A stretch of 64,000 nucleotides of DNA from Thermoanaerobaculia bacterium (GCA_030431255.1 JAUIJL010000001.1:930001-994000), one strand, 5' to 3'. Numbered from the stretch's first letter, positions 35,234-42,318 are shown. Program-made: numbers and translations. The notes: generated by a model not told the origin, from the letters alone.

Positions 35234-35325
35234 GGCCGGAGGCTATCGCCCCGCTGCGGCTCTGGCCGGAGGCTATCGCCTCCGCTGCGGCTCTGGCCGG
35301 AGGCTATCGCCTCCGCTTGGCTCTT
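35234..35325. repeat. Three tandem 31-bp palindromic (REP-like) repeats
   Basis: Three contiguous units begin at 35234, 35264 and 35295, each starting GGCCGGAGGCTATCGCC and continuing through CCGCTGCGGCTCT or a close variant. Units 2 and 3 contain the hairpin GGAGGC-TATC-GCCTCC; unit 1 lacks one T. They lie just beyond the stop codon of the ferredoxin gene. Confidence 0.9.
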
Positions 35326-35342
35326 GGGGCTCGGAAACGACG

Positions 35343-35603
35343 TCAGTCCGGCGGATCGAGCTCGAAATGAGTGTAGTTCTCAGCGGTGAAGGCCGCCCAT
35401 TTCTCGGGGACCTCCTCCTCGGGGAAGATAGCCTCCACCGGACAAGCGTCGACGCAGAGCCCACAATCGATGCATTCTTCCGGGTGAATATACAGCTGCT
35501 TCCAGTCATCTTCATCCGCACCGTAGATGCAGTCCACGGGACATACATCCACACAGGCGGTGTCTTTTACGTCGATACAAGGCTCGGCGATGATATGGGT
35601 CAC
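35343..35603 (-). CDS. fdxA: 7Fe-type ferredoxin (FdxA-like)
   Basis: An 86-residue electron carrier with two iron-sulfur clusters. The first ligand set is spaced C-x7-C-x3-C-x3-C (EPCIDVKDTACVDVCPVDCI), which fits the mixed 3Fe/4Fe ferredoxins, and the second is the standard CIDCGLCVDACP. I chose a GTG at 35603 because AAGGAG lies nine bases upstream and MTHIIAEPC is the usual FdxA start; an ATG at 35657 adds 18 residues but has no ribosome site. TATACT on the minus strand at 35676-35671 would place the transcript start near 35664, leaving a leader of about 60 bases. The electron partner is unknown. Confidence 0.9.
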   Translation of the reverse strand: MTHIIAEPCIDVKDTACVDVCPVDCIYGADEDDWKQLYIHPEECIDCGLCVDACPVEAIFPEEEVPEKWAAFTAENYTHFELDPPD

Positions 35604-35770
35604 GGGGTTGAGCTCCTTCAGCAGTGACGAAGCATCGTCAGGGAAGACAAGGTTCATCCGAACGGGCGAGAGTATATACCAAAGCCCGGCTCGGGGAGGG
35701 GGGCGGCGTGGGTGGATTGAGCATTCATCCCACTCTTAGATTTCGGTCACGGCGTTTCTTTCCACGCATT

Positions 35771-35785
35771 CGTCGCGGAGCGGCG
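35771..35785. promoter_or_regulatory. Palindromic operator-like site 1 (imperfect)
   Basis: CGTCGC-GGA-GCGGCG resembles the TGCCGC-N3-GCGGCA motif with one mispair, and lies just upstream of the lysE -10 element. Confidence 0.4.
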
Positions 35786-35792
35786 AATGTGC

Positions 35793-35798
35793 TACGAT
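35793..35798 (+). promoter_or_regulatory. Candidate extended -10 of lysE
   Basis: TACGAT is preceded by TGC; no good -35 box is visible. Transcription would start near 35805, immediately before operator-like site 2. Confidence 0.4.
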
Positions 35799-35808
35799 TT
35801 TCGCATTA

Positions 35809-35823
35809 CGCCGCAGCGCGGCG
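35809..35823. promoter_or_regulatory. Palindromic operator-like site 2
   Basis: CGCCGC-AGC-GCGGCG is a perfect 6-N3-6 inverted repeat at about +4 to +18 of the predicted lysE transcript. Confidence 0.55.
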
Positions 35824-35911
35824 AAAACATCGGCCGTCATCCGCCGGCCATCGGCACCTCAATCTGTGACATTTAGCCTTTGATCTCTCATCGGATGGAG
35901 CGACATCTGCG

Positions 35912-36553
35912 ATGGAGTACCTCGTTATCGGCCTCGGTTTGGGACTCGCCGCGGGTTTCAGCCCTGGTCCTCTTCTGACTCTGGTGCTGACGGCGACTCT
36001 ACAACGGGGCGTCTGGTCCGGGATCCGTGTGGCCTCCGCTCCTCTGCTGACCGATCTACCGATCGTCGTGACGGCGATTTGGCTGGCAAGCTCCATTCCC
36101 GGTTGGACCCTCAACGGCCTGTCACTGGTCGGTGGTCTATTCGTGGCCTTTCTCGGAATCGTTACTTGGCGAGATGCCGGCGGGGCTCGATTGGACGCCG
36201 AGGAGAGCCAGGAGGGATCTGTGAGCAAAGATCTACTCGCCGGTGCTTTGGTCAATGTGTTGAGCCCCCATCCCTGGTTGTTCTGGGTGGGTATCGGGGC
36301 GCCCCGGGTGGTCGAGCTGCAACGGGGTGCCGGTTTGAAGTGGGCGTTGGCCTTCTTGGCCCTCTTCTACGCTGGTTTGGTGGGCAGCAAAATTCTCCTG
36401 GCCGTGGGCGTGGCCGGCGGCCGACACATCCTCAGCGACGCTTGGTATCGCCGGATTCTATGGGCCTGCGGAGCGCTGCTGATCGGGCTGGGCCTTTGGC
36501 TGGGCTTCGATGGGGCTAAAGGTTTGGCCGACCACTTCTCCGCGGGCCCATGA
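35912..36553 (+). CDS. LysE-family exporter
   Basis: A 213-residue integral membrane protein with about six hydrophobic helices. The N-terminal half carries GLAAGFSPGPLLTLVL, the family's characteristic Gly and Pro-rich first helix, and the second half has the NVLSPHPWLFWVGIGAP motif that recalls the NPKAxxF segment of LysE/RhtB exporters. A charged cytoplasmic loop (DAEESQEGSVSKD) separates the halves. Members export amino acids or other small metabolites; the substrate is unknown. It is followed by two ArsA-like genes after 61 bases and may share their transcript. Confidence 0.85.
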   Translation: MEYLVIGLGLGLAAGFSPGPLLTLVLTATLQRGVWSGIRVASAPLLTDLPIVVTAIWLASSIPGWTLNGLSLVGGLFVAFLGIVTWRDAGGARLDAEESQEGSVSKDLLAGALVNVLSPHPWLFWVGIGAPRVVELQRGAGLKWALAFLALFYAGLVGSKILLAVGVAGGRHILSDAWYRRILWACGALLIGLGLWLGFDGAKGLADHFSAGP

Positions 36554-36614
36554 TGTCCGCGCCGACACACTCATCCTAAATACTGACTCACCCAAATAGG
36601 GACTGAGCGACTCT

Positions 36615-37634
36615 ATGAACGAGGCAATTGAACGCTTGGCAAATCGCCGGCTAATTGTGGTCACCGGCAAGGGCGGCGTCGGCAAAAGTGCTATGACCGC
36701 TGCCCTCGGGCGTGTGCTTTCCGGTCTGGGACGTCGGACGCTCGTGCTCGAGGTCGACCCCAGGGAGAACCTTCATCAGCTTCTCGACGTCGCACCCTCC
36801 GGGGGAGAGATCAGCTCGGTGGACGAGCATCTTTGGTTGCAGAACCTCAAACCGATTCGAGTGGTCGATTGGGTAGTGCGGCGTCAGGTCAAAGTGGAGA
36901 TGGTAGCTCAGAGAGTGCTCAAGAGCCCGGTCTATCATCGGTTCGTCGAGGGGGCGCCGGGGCTGCGGGAGATGGCGATTCTGGGTCATGCCCTGCGGTT
37001 GGTCCGTGGGGACGCCAAGGGCGCTCCCGAGATCGACACGGTGATCCTCGACGCACCGGCCACGGGTCACGGCATCTATTTGCTCACCGCAGCCCGGCTC
37101 TACGCCGAGGCCATCGGCGATGGACCTTTCTCCAAGCTGGCGGGGGAGATCGCGGATTTTGCCTCCGACCCGGATGCGACCTCGGTGGTGTTGGTGACCT
37201 CCGCCGAAGAGATGCCGGTCCAGGAAGCGTTGGAAATGCGCGAGGACTTGGAGAAGAAATTCGATCGAGGCCCCGATCTGCTGGTGGTCAACAGCGTGTA
37301 TCCGCCCCTGCCTGAGGTCTCCGAAGACGAGGTCTCCGACGAAGACAAGGTCTCCGAAGACGCGGAGTCGACCCTCGGTGACGAGCGGGCCCGTTTGGTG
37401 GGACTGTGGCGTCGGCGCCGGGCGGTCAACGAGCGGGAGCTCGCTCGGGTGCGCCGGGAGTGGCTCGGTCCGGCGGTGCAGCTGCCCCTGCTGCCGATGG
37501 ATCGGGCTTCGGCTTTGATCCAACGACTGGCAGGCATGTTGAGCGAGGCCGCGGATCTTTCCGGGTCCGCCGGACCTGCCGGCTTTGTTGGACGTGAAGA
37601 AACCCCTTTGGAGGAAGGTGATCATGCCGGCTGA
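36615..37634 (+). CDS. ArsA/Get3-like ATPase, subunit 1 (signature lysine present)
   Basis: A 339-residue member of the ArsA/Get3/MinD-type deviant Walker ATPases, which act as dimers that change shape with ATP. The P-loop reads VVTGKGGVGKSAMTAALG at about residue 15, with the signature Lys two places after the T-G. Switch regions EVDPRENLHQLL and ILDAPATGHGIYLL follow. An acidic insert lies near residues 235-255. No arsenite pump gene is nearby, so arsenic export is unlikely; Get3-type handling of hydrophobic proteins is an alternative. It overlaps the second ATPase gene by 11 bases, which suggests the two products form a pair. Confidence 0.88.
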   Translation: MNEAIERLANRRLIVVTGKGGVGKSAMTAALGRVLSGLGRRTLVLEVDPRENLHQLLDVAPSGGEISSVDEHLWLQNLKPIRVVDWVVRRQVKVEMVAQRVLKSPVYHRFVEGAPGLREMAILGHALRLVRGDAKGAPEIDTVILDAPATGHGIYLLTAARLYAEAIGDGPFSKLAGEIADFASDPDATSVVLVTSAEEMPVQEALEMREDLEKKFDRGPDLLVVNSVYPPLPEVSEDEVSDEDKVSEDAESTLGDERARLVGLWRRRRAVNERELARVRREWLGPAVQLPLLPMDRASALIQRLAGMLSEAADLSGSAGPAGFVGREETPLEEGDHAG

Positions 37635-38721
37635 ATCCAAGGGATCGTTTCGCGAGCGACTGGATCTGGCAAGCAGCTCCCCGCCGCTCGTCATCGTCGT
37701 CGGCAGCGGAGGAGTCGGCAAAACCACTCTCGCTGCCGCCATGGGTGTGGCGTCCGCCGAGGCCGGAGTAGACAGCCTGGTGATGACTTTCGATCCGTCC
37801 CTTCGTTTGAAGGATGCCCTAGGGGTCGAAAAGGCGGACGACGATGGAGAGATCAAGGTTCCCGGGGCCCGAGGGGAGCTTTACGCGGGTTTGTTGGACG
37901 CGCGCCGCACCTTTGATCGTTTGGTCGCCCGCTACGCGCCGGATGCAGAATCCCGCCGCCGCATATTAGAAAATCCCTACTACCGTCATCTGGCCGGCCA
38001 CCTCGGTGGCATTCTCGAATATATGGCCGTGGAGCGTCTCTACGAGGTGTCGGAAGAAGGTCGATTCAGCCGCATCATCCTCGACACGCCACCGACCGCC
38101 CAGGCGATCGATTTTCTCGAAGCTCCGGATCGGGTCAGCAGCTTCTTGGACAGCGGAGCGTTGAAAATCGCCCTTCGCCCGTGGTTTGACGGCCGTGGGC
38201 GGCTGAAGGTCTCCAAAGGCATGGGTTTTGTCGGCCGGGGTCTCGAAAGCTTCCTCGATCGGGTAGTGGGCATGGAGCTGCTGCGGGATATGTCGGAATT
38301 CTTCCGGGCATTTGAGCCGCTATTCGATGGATTTCGCGAGCGCGCCGTCAAGGTTCGCGAAATGTTGGCGTCGAAGAACGCCCTCTTCGTGCTGGTCACA
38401 GGGCCCGGTGAGTCGCGAATTGCCGACACCTTGTTCTTTGCCCGCAGGCTGCGTGAGGGTGGACACCGGCTGGGACCGATTATCGTCAATAGGCTGCATC
38501 CGAGCTTCGATGTGGAGATCCATGATGAGAGCCCGCTGGCCGCCGGGGAAGAGCTTTTTGCTTGGTTGGGCCGCAGCCATCAACGAGGTCTCGACGAGCT
38601 TCGGAGACTCTTGCCGGCCGACCAGCAGCTCATCGGTTTGCCCGTGGAGCCGGACGAGCCGACGAGCTTGCAGGATCTCGGGGCGATGGGGCAGCGGCTC
38701 TCTCGGCGGATGCTCGCCTAG
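37624..38721 (+). CDS. ArsA/Get3-like ATPase, subunit 2 (signature lysine missing)
   Basis: A 365-residue ATPase of the same superfamily but clearly divergent from its neighbour. Its P-loop is VVGSGGVGKTTLAAAMG, so the catalytic Lys is kept while the inter-subunit signature Lys is replaced by Ser. Switch II reads ILDTPPTAQAIDFLEAPD. A long helical region (about residues 195-260) replaces the tail-anchor binding part of Get3. I chose the ATG at 37624 because GGAGGAAGG precedes it; an earlier ATG at 37585 lies inside the upstream gene. The pairing with a Lys-containing partner suggests a heterodimer with unequal sites. Confidence 0.88.
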   Translation: MPAESKGSFRERLDLASSSPPLVIVVGSGGVGKTTLAAAMGVASAEAGVDSLVMTFDPSLRLKDALGVEKADDDGEIKVPGARGELYAGLLDARRTFDRLVARYAPDAESRRRILENPYYRHLAGHLGGILEYMAVERLYEVSEEGRFSRIILDTPPTAQAIDFLEAPDRVSSFLDSGALKIALRPWFDGRGRLKVSKGMGFVGRGLESFLDRVVGMELLRDMSEFFRAFEPLFDGFRERAVKVREMLASKNALFVLVTGPGESRIADTLFFARRLREGGHRLGPIIVNRLHPSFDVEIHDESPLAAGEELFAWLGRSHQRGLDELRRLLPADQQLIGLPVEPDEPTSLQDLGAMGQRLSRRMLA

Positions 38722-38785
38722 GGAAACGGCTCCGAGCAATAGCTCGCAGCAAGAGGACGGTCGGATCGAGCTTTGAGCTCAGCTC

Positions 38786-38800
38786 TGCCGCGTTGCGGCG
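38786..38800. promoter_or_regulatory. Palindromic operator-like site 3
   Basis: TGCCGC-GTT-GCGGCG, one end base mispaired, 65 bases after the ATPase 2 stop. Confidence 0.5.
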
Positions 38801-38890
38801 GAAGGCTCGAGCTGATGGACCCAGTCTCGGGCGAGCTTGGTCTAGAGAGGACCCGAGCCGGGAAGAGCGCAGATTTATCGAGAGAGTTTT

Positions 38891-38905
38891 TGCCGCAGCG
38901 CGTCA
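38891..38905. promoter_or_regulatory. Palindromic operator-like site 4 (imperfect)
   Basis: TGCCGC-AGC-GCGTCA, one mispair, nine bases upstream of the phaR -35 box. Confidence 0.45.
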
Positions 38906-38913
38906 GAAACTTA

Positions 38914-38942
38914 TTGACACCTTTGCCGCAGTGCGGTATCTT
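38914..38942 (+). promoter_or_regulatory. Strong promoter of phaR
   Basis: TTGACA at 38914-38919 and TATCTT at 38937-38942 are 17 bases apart. The transcript would start near 38949 with an 87-base leader. Confidence 0.8.
38924..38938. promoter_or_regulatory. Palindromic operator-like site 5 within the phaR promoter
   Basis: TGCCGC-AGT-GCGGTA fills the spacer between -35 and -10 and touches the -10 box, an ideal position for a repressor. One end pair is mismatched. Confidence 0.6.
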
Positions 38943-38953
38943 TTCTTTGTTGA

Positions 38954-38968
38954 TGCCGCGTGGCGGCA
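38954..38968. promoter_or_regulatory. Palindromic operator-like site 6 (perfect)
   Basis: TGCCGC-GTG-GCGGCA is a perfect 6-N3-6 inverted repeat just downstream of the predicted transcription start. Confidence 0.65.
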
Positions 38969-39035
38969 AGAAAGGCCATCAAAGGAACGATCTCGCCAAA
39001 GATTGTCGCCGCCAGTCAACCATTAGGAGAAAGCA

Positions 39036-39623
39036 ATGATTCGCGTCATCAAACGATACGAGAGCCGAAAGCTCTACGACACTGAAGAAAGCCGTTACAT
39101 TTCCTTAGAGGATATCGCCCGTTGGGTGAGAGACGGTCAAGAGATTCAAGTGGTCGACAACTCCTCCTCCGAGGACGTCACGGCCCAAGTGCTGACCCAA
39201 ATCATCCTCGACGAGGGAAAGAAGGGAACCTCGTTCCTGCCCACCGAGCTTTTGCACGAGCTGGTCAGGGCCGGCGAGCGGGCGGTTTCGTCCGGAGTCG
39301 AGCAAGTCCAAGGCAAGGTCGACAAATTGGTGCAACGGTCCATCGATCGCCTGGCACCCGTGCGTCGGGCCCGAGAGGAGATGTCCCAGCTTCGGGATCG
39401 CCTGTCGCAGTTGGAGAGCACCCTGCACGAGCTGGAGGCGCAGAACGACGAGGCGGATAAGCCCGCACTGAAGCGTCGGGCGAGCGCGGCGAAAGCCCCA
39501 GCGAAGAAAGCGCCCGCTCGAAAGGCGCCGGCCAAGAAAGCCCCCGCCAAGCGGGCGACCCCAAGAAAAACCACCGCCGCCAAAAAGCCGGCAGCGGGAA
39601 CCGAGACCGAATCCAAAGACTGA
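39036..39623 (+). CDS. phaR: Polyhydroxyalkanoate synthesis regulator PhaR with histone H1-like tail
   Basis: PhaR proteins bind both DNA and polyhydroxyalkanoate granules, repressing phasin and their own genes until polymer forms. The N-terminal domain is clear: IRVIKRYESRKLYDTEESRY, then DNSSSEDVTAQVLTQIILDE. Residues about 75-140 form a helical and coiled region. Residues about 145-190 are a Lys, Ala and Pro-rich tail with KAPAKKAPARKAP-like repeats as in bacterial H1-like proteins, which should bind DNA non-specifically. The ATG at 39036 has AGGAGA upstream. Self-regulation is supported by palindromes in its own promoter. Confidence 0.92.
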   Translation: MIRVIKRYESRKLYDTEESRYISLEDIARWVRDGQEIQVVDNSSSEDVTAQVLTQIILDEGKKGTSFLPTELLHELVRAGERAVSSGVEQVQGKVDKLVQRSIDRLAPVRRAREEMSQLRDRLSQLESTLHELEAQNDEADKPALKRRASAAKAPAKKAPARKAPAKKAPAKRATPRKTTAAKKPAAGTETESKD

Positions 39624-39677
39624 AGCCCGCGCTGATCGGCATGGGTTTTAAGGACGCAAGGCGTTCAGGAGCAACAC

Positions 39678-40043
39678 ATGAGCACTCGAGAGCAAATCCA
39701 CGAAGGTGTGAATCGCATCGGACACGACATGAAAGCGGTAAGCCGTAACCTCTGGCTCGCTGGTTTGGGCGCCGTCGGCGCGGCCGACGAAATGGGGCGC
39801 AAGGTCTTTTCCGATTGCGTTCGCCGTGGGGAAGAGGTCGAGGACACTCCAGAGGAGCTGGTTCGGCGTCGTTGGCGACAAGCCACCGGCCGAGTGAAAG
39901 CTCTCGGCGACCGAGTGGAGAGCCGGATCGAGGAAAGCATGTCCGACACCCTCAATCGGTTGGGCGCCCCCGCCCGGCGCGACGTTGAGGAGCTGAGCGA
40001 CCGCTTGGCCGCGCTGACGAAGCACGTTGAAGCCTTGCGCTGA
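39678..40043 (+). CDS. Phasin-like protein 1 (PhaI/PhaF-type)
   Basis: A 121-residue helical protein of the poly-granule-associated phasin family, which coats polyhydroxyalkanoate granules. The amphipathic segment SRNLWLAGLGAVGAADEMG matches the second phasin (KIWLAGLGALSAAEQEG), and the C terminus LSDRLAALTKHVEALR is a coiled coil. It carries more Arg and fewer Lys than its partner and is shorter. AGGAG precedes the ATG by seven bases. The 54-base gap after phaR has no operator-like site, so it is probably co-transcribed with phaR. Confidence 0.8.
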   Translation: MSTREQIHEGVNRIGHDMKAVSRNLWLAGLGAVGAADEMGRKVFSDCVRRGEEVEDTPEELVRRRWRQATGRVKALGDRVESRIEESMSDTLNRLGAPARRDVEELSDRLAALTKHVEALR

Positions 40044-40085
40044 AGAGTCTTTGAAGACGGAGCTACAAAATTGTCGTGGTTGCTA

Positions 40086-40100
40086 TGCCGCGTTTCGGCA
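40086..40100. promoter_or_regulatory. Palindromic operator-like site 7 (imperfect) before phasin 2
   Basis: TGCCGC-GTT-TCGGCA, one mispair, 90 bases before the phasin 2 start. A -10-like TACAAA at 40064-40069 lies just upstream. Confidence 0.5.
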
Positions 40101-40189
40101 GACACAACCCGAAAGACATCACCGAGCCGCCCGGCGTTTGACGCTTCCTGAAGGAAAGGGGCAGCCAGTGAGCAACATAGGAGTAAGTC

Positions 40190-40648
40190 ATGAGCAAGAA
40201 AGATCAAGAGACGACCGAGCAGACCACCATGAAAGATCGGATTCCCGCCGAGATGAAAGAGTCTGCACAGAAGATCTGGTTGGCCGGTCTGGGCGCCTTG
40301 TCCGCGGCTGAGCAAGAGGGCTCCAAGCTCTTCAAGACCCTGGTGGAGAAGGGTGAGAAGTTCGAGAGCCGCGGCAAAGTGGCCTTCACCGACGCCAAAG
40401 AAGACATGACCGACGCGGTCCAGGATGCCCGTTCCAAAGCCGAGTCCACCTGGGACAAAGTCGAAGAGCGTTTGGACGATGTGGTCAGCGGCGCTCTCAA
40501 GCGCTTCGGCGTGCCGAGCCGCGAGGAGATCGCCACCTTGACCCAACGAGTCGAGGAGCTGACCCGGGTGGTCGAAGGGCTGAAACCCGCCGCCCCGGCT
40601 AAGAAAACCGCGAGCCGTACGCCGAAGACCCCCAGCGCTTCCAACTGA
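40190..40648 (+). CDS. Phasin 2 (poly granule-associated protein family)
   Basis: A 152-residue phasin. The conserved segment KIWLAGLGALSAAEQEGSKL is followed by FKTLVEKGEKFESRGK, then a helical middle and the C-terminal coiled coil TQRVEELTRVVEGLK, ending in a short Lys and Ala-rich tail. The family coats PHA granules and controls their size and segregation. AGGAG precedes the ATG. It has its own upstream palindrome, so it may be regulated separately from phaR and phasin 1. No PHA synthase lies in the window. Confidence 0.88.
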   Translation: MSKKDQETTEQTTMKDRIPAEMKESAQKIWLAGLGALSAAEQEGSKLFKTLVEKGEKFESRGKVAFTDAKEDMTDAVQDARSKAESTWDKVEERLDDVVSGALKRFGVPSREEIATLTQRVEELTRVVEGLKPAAPAKKTASRTPKTPSASN

Positions 40649-40668
40649 GACGGGAAGACCCGGTCTCG

Positions 40669-41928
40669 ATGAGCGGTAGAAAGCAAAGAGAGCCTTTGAC
40701 GTCACCTGTCGGCCTAGCGCTGGCAGGTGGCGCTCCCGGTGGCGCCATCTATGAGATAGGTGCGCTTCGGGCGCTGGACGAAGCCTTGGTGGGTTTGGAT
40801 CTGCGGGATTGCGGCTGTTTCGTCGGGGTCAGCGCCGGTGCGTTTCTGACTTCCTGCCTGGCGAACGGTCTTTCCACGGCTCAACAAGTTCGGGCCATTG
40901 TGAAGGATGAGCCGGGTGAGCACCCGTTCGTCCCGGAAACTTTCTTCAAACCCGCTCTGGGAGAGCTGGCCGGACGACTGCTACGGACCCCTAAGCTGCT
41001 GTCCACGGCATTGGGAGATTACGTCAGCCGACGGGAGAAACGCCTGTTGGATGCCCTCACCGTGCTCGGCCAAGCCGTTCCCGTGGGAGTGTTCGACAAC
41101 GACCCGATTCGCGACTACGTGGCTCGGATCTTCTCCATCAAAGGCCGAACCGATGATTTCACCGAGCTGAAGCGGAAGCTGACCGTGGTCGCGACCGACC
41201 TCGAGTCCGGTGAATCCATGCTCTTCGGACACCTGGGGTGGCCCTATGTGCCCATTTCCAAGGCGGTCCAAGCGTCCACCGCATTGCCGGGTTTGTATCC
41301 TCCAGTGAAGATTCAAGGACGCAATTACGTGGACGGCGTTCTGCTGAAGACCATGCACGCCTCCGTGGCTCTCGAAGCTGGGGCTGAGCTGGTCTTTTGC
41401 ATCAATCCGTTGGTGCCGGTCGATACTCGCCAAGCCGAGCAACAAAATTTGTTGCCCGCCGGCGAGGTCACGCGCAGCGGTCTGCCCTCCGTGTTGTCTC
41501 AAACCGTTCGGACCTTGATCCATTCCCGCCTACGCCTCGGCATGCAGACCTACGAGACTCGCTATCCCGACGCGGATGTGGTGTTGATCGAGCCTCCCAC
41601 GGACGATTACGAGGATTTCTTCTCGAATATTTTCAGCTTCTCTTCGCGACGCGCGGTGGTCGAACGGGCCTACGAAGCGACCCGTCAAACCTTGTTGTTG
41701 CGCAAAGACGAGCTGATTCCGTTGCTCGAGCGGTGGGACATCGGTTTGGACGTCGAGTTCCTCGAAGATCCGAATCGCGATATCTGGCGCGGTGTAGGGT
41801 TGCCGGAATTCTCGAAGCATCCGCCGGAAGAACCCACGGTCGCCGAGCTGCGCCTTGAAATTTCCGACATGATCGATCGCATCGAGGCCGTCGCGGATCG
41901 CTTGGCCGCCAAAGGTGCTTCGGCCTAG
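40669..41928 (+). CDS. Patatin-like phospholipase/esterase
   Basis: A 419-residue patatin-fold acyl hydrolase. The oxyanion loop GGAPGGAIYEIGAL, the nucleophile Ser in GVSAG (about residue 55) and the catalytic Asp in YVDGVLLK (about residue 225) make the Ser-Asp dyad. The C-terminal 150 residues are helical and include a coiled coil (LRLEISDMIDRIEAVADRL). It has no signal peptide, so it acts inside the cell. It lies 20 bases after phasin 2. Given its neighbours it might act on the PHA granule surface or its lipids, but patatins mostly cleave phospholipids, and this link is inference. Confidence 0.88.
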   Translation: MSGRKQREPLTSPVGLALAGGAPGGAIYEIGALRALDEALVGLDLRDCGCFVGVSAGAFLTSCLANGLSTAQQVRAIVKDEPGEHPFVPETFFKPALGELAGRLLRTPKLLSTALGDYVSRREKRLLDALTVLGQAVPVGVFDNDPIRDYVARIFSIKGRTDDFTELKRKLTVVATDLESGESMLFGHLGWPYVPISKAVQASTALPGLYPPVKIQGRNYVDGVLLKTMHASVALEAGAELVFCINPLVPVDTRQAEQQNLLPAGEVTRSGLPSVLSQTVRTLIHSRLRLGMQTYETRYPDADVVLIEPPTDDYEDFFSNIFSFSSRRAVVERAYEATRQTLLLRKDELIPLLERWDIGLDVEFLEDPNRDIWRGVGLPEFSKHPPEEPTVAELRLEISDMIDRIEAVADRLAAKGASA

Positions 41929-41972
41929 ACGAGACGAGCAAGGCAGAAGCCCCGTGCTTTGGTGCATTTTTA

Positions 41973-42007
41973 ACGGCCGGATCTGGATATCCAGGATCCG
42001 GTCGTTT
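41973..42007 (+). terminator. Intrinsic terminator after the patatin gene
   Basis: 41973-41986 (ACGGCCGGATCTGG) pairs with 41991-42005, allowing one bulged G and one wobble pair, and TTTC overlaps the end. It lies 44 bases after the stop. Confidence 0.65.
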
Positions 42008-42200
42008 CATGTTTTTGAGCCATGATCTTTTGGGCGGCTAGGGGCTTGTGAAGCCAGGGAGAGCCGGGGCCGTCCCACCTCCTGGCCCCGGCTGACGGGC
42101 GCCCTCGTCGGGCGTATTGGAAATTCACCAAAGTTCCATGGTTTCAGCGGGTTTAGCCTCCACTGGCGTTGACAAGGCATTGGTGATGGGAGGAGAATCT

Positions 42201-42229
42201 TTGTGTTGATGATTGATATGTCGTAGAAT
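42201..42229 (+). promoter_or_regulatory. Candidate promoter of the TPR gene
   Basis: TTGTGT at 42201-42206 and TAGAAT at 42224-42229 are 17 bases apart. The transcript would begin near 42236. Confidence 0.5.
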
Positions 42230-42318
42230 CATGAGCGAACCGTAATTCGCCCTGATGAACGACATTTCAGCGGTTGCCGGATATTCGGTACCGCTTGTTG
42301 AGGAGAGTCAGGGAGCTC

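Larger units (their letters stand above)
35604..35911. other. Divergent control region between ferredoxin and lysE
   Basis: This 308-base gap holds a minus-strand -10 (TATACT at 35676-35671) for the ferredoxin gene, an extended -10 (TGC-TACGAT, hexamer 35793-35798) for lysE, and two copies of the palindrome also found before phaR. I see no gene in it. Confidence 0.6.
38722..39035 (+). other. Control region of phaR with four operator-like palindromes
   Basis: This 314-base gap holds no gene. It contains a near-consensus promoter at 38914-38942 and four copies of the palindrome TGCCGC-N3-GCGGCA or close variants, centred near 38793, 38898, 38931 and 38961. The last three are spaced 33 and 30 bases, roughly three helical turns. 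Confidence 0.7.
41929..42318 (+). other. Gap with three hairpins and a promoter, no gene seen
   Basis: This 390-base gap holds the patatin terminator at 41973-42007, a 10-bp hairpin (AGCCGGGGCC at 42062-42071 with GGCCCCGGCT at 42084-42093), a smaller hairpin (CGCCC at 42100-42104 with GGGCG at 42110-42114), and a promoter at 42201-42229. It could harbour a small RNA, but I cannot assign a family. Confidence 0.5.

Noticed and set aside
35234-35325. CRISPR array
   Set aside because: The units are contiguous without unique spacers and there are only three, with no cas genes nearby.
35604-35657. 18-residue N-terminal extension of the ferredoxin from an ATG at 35657
   Set aside because: The GTG at 35603 has an AAGGAG site and matches the usual ferredoxin start; the ATG lacks a ribosome site and lies almost at the predicted transcript start.
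36615-38721. Arsenite export operon
   Set aside because: ArsA-like ATPases are present but there is no arsB/acr3 pump, arsR, arsC or arsD in the region.
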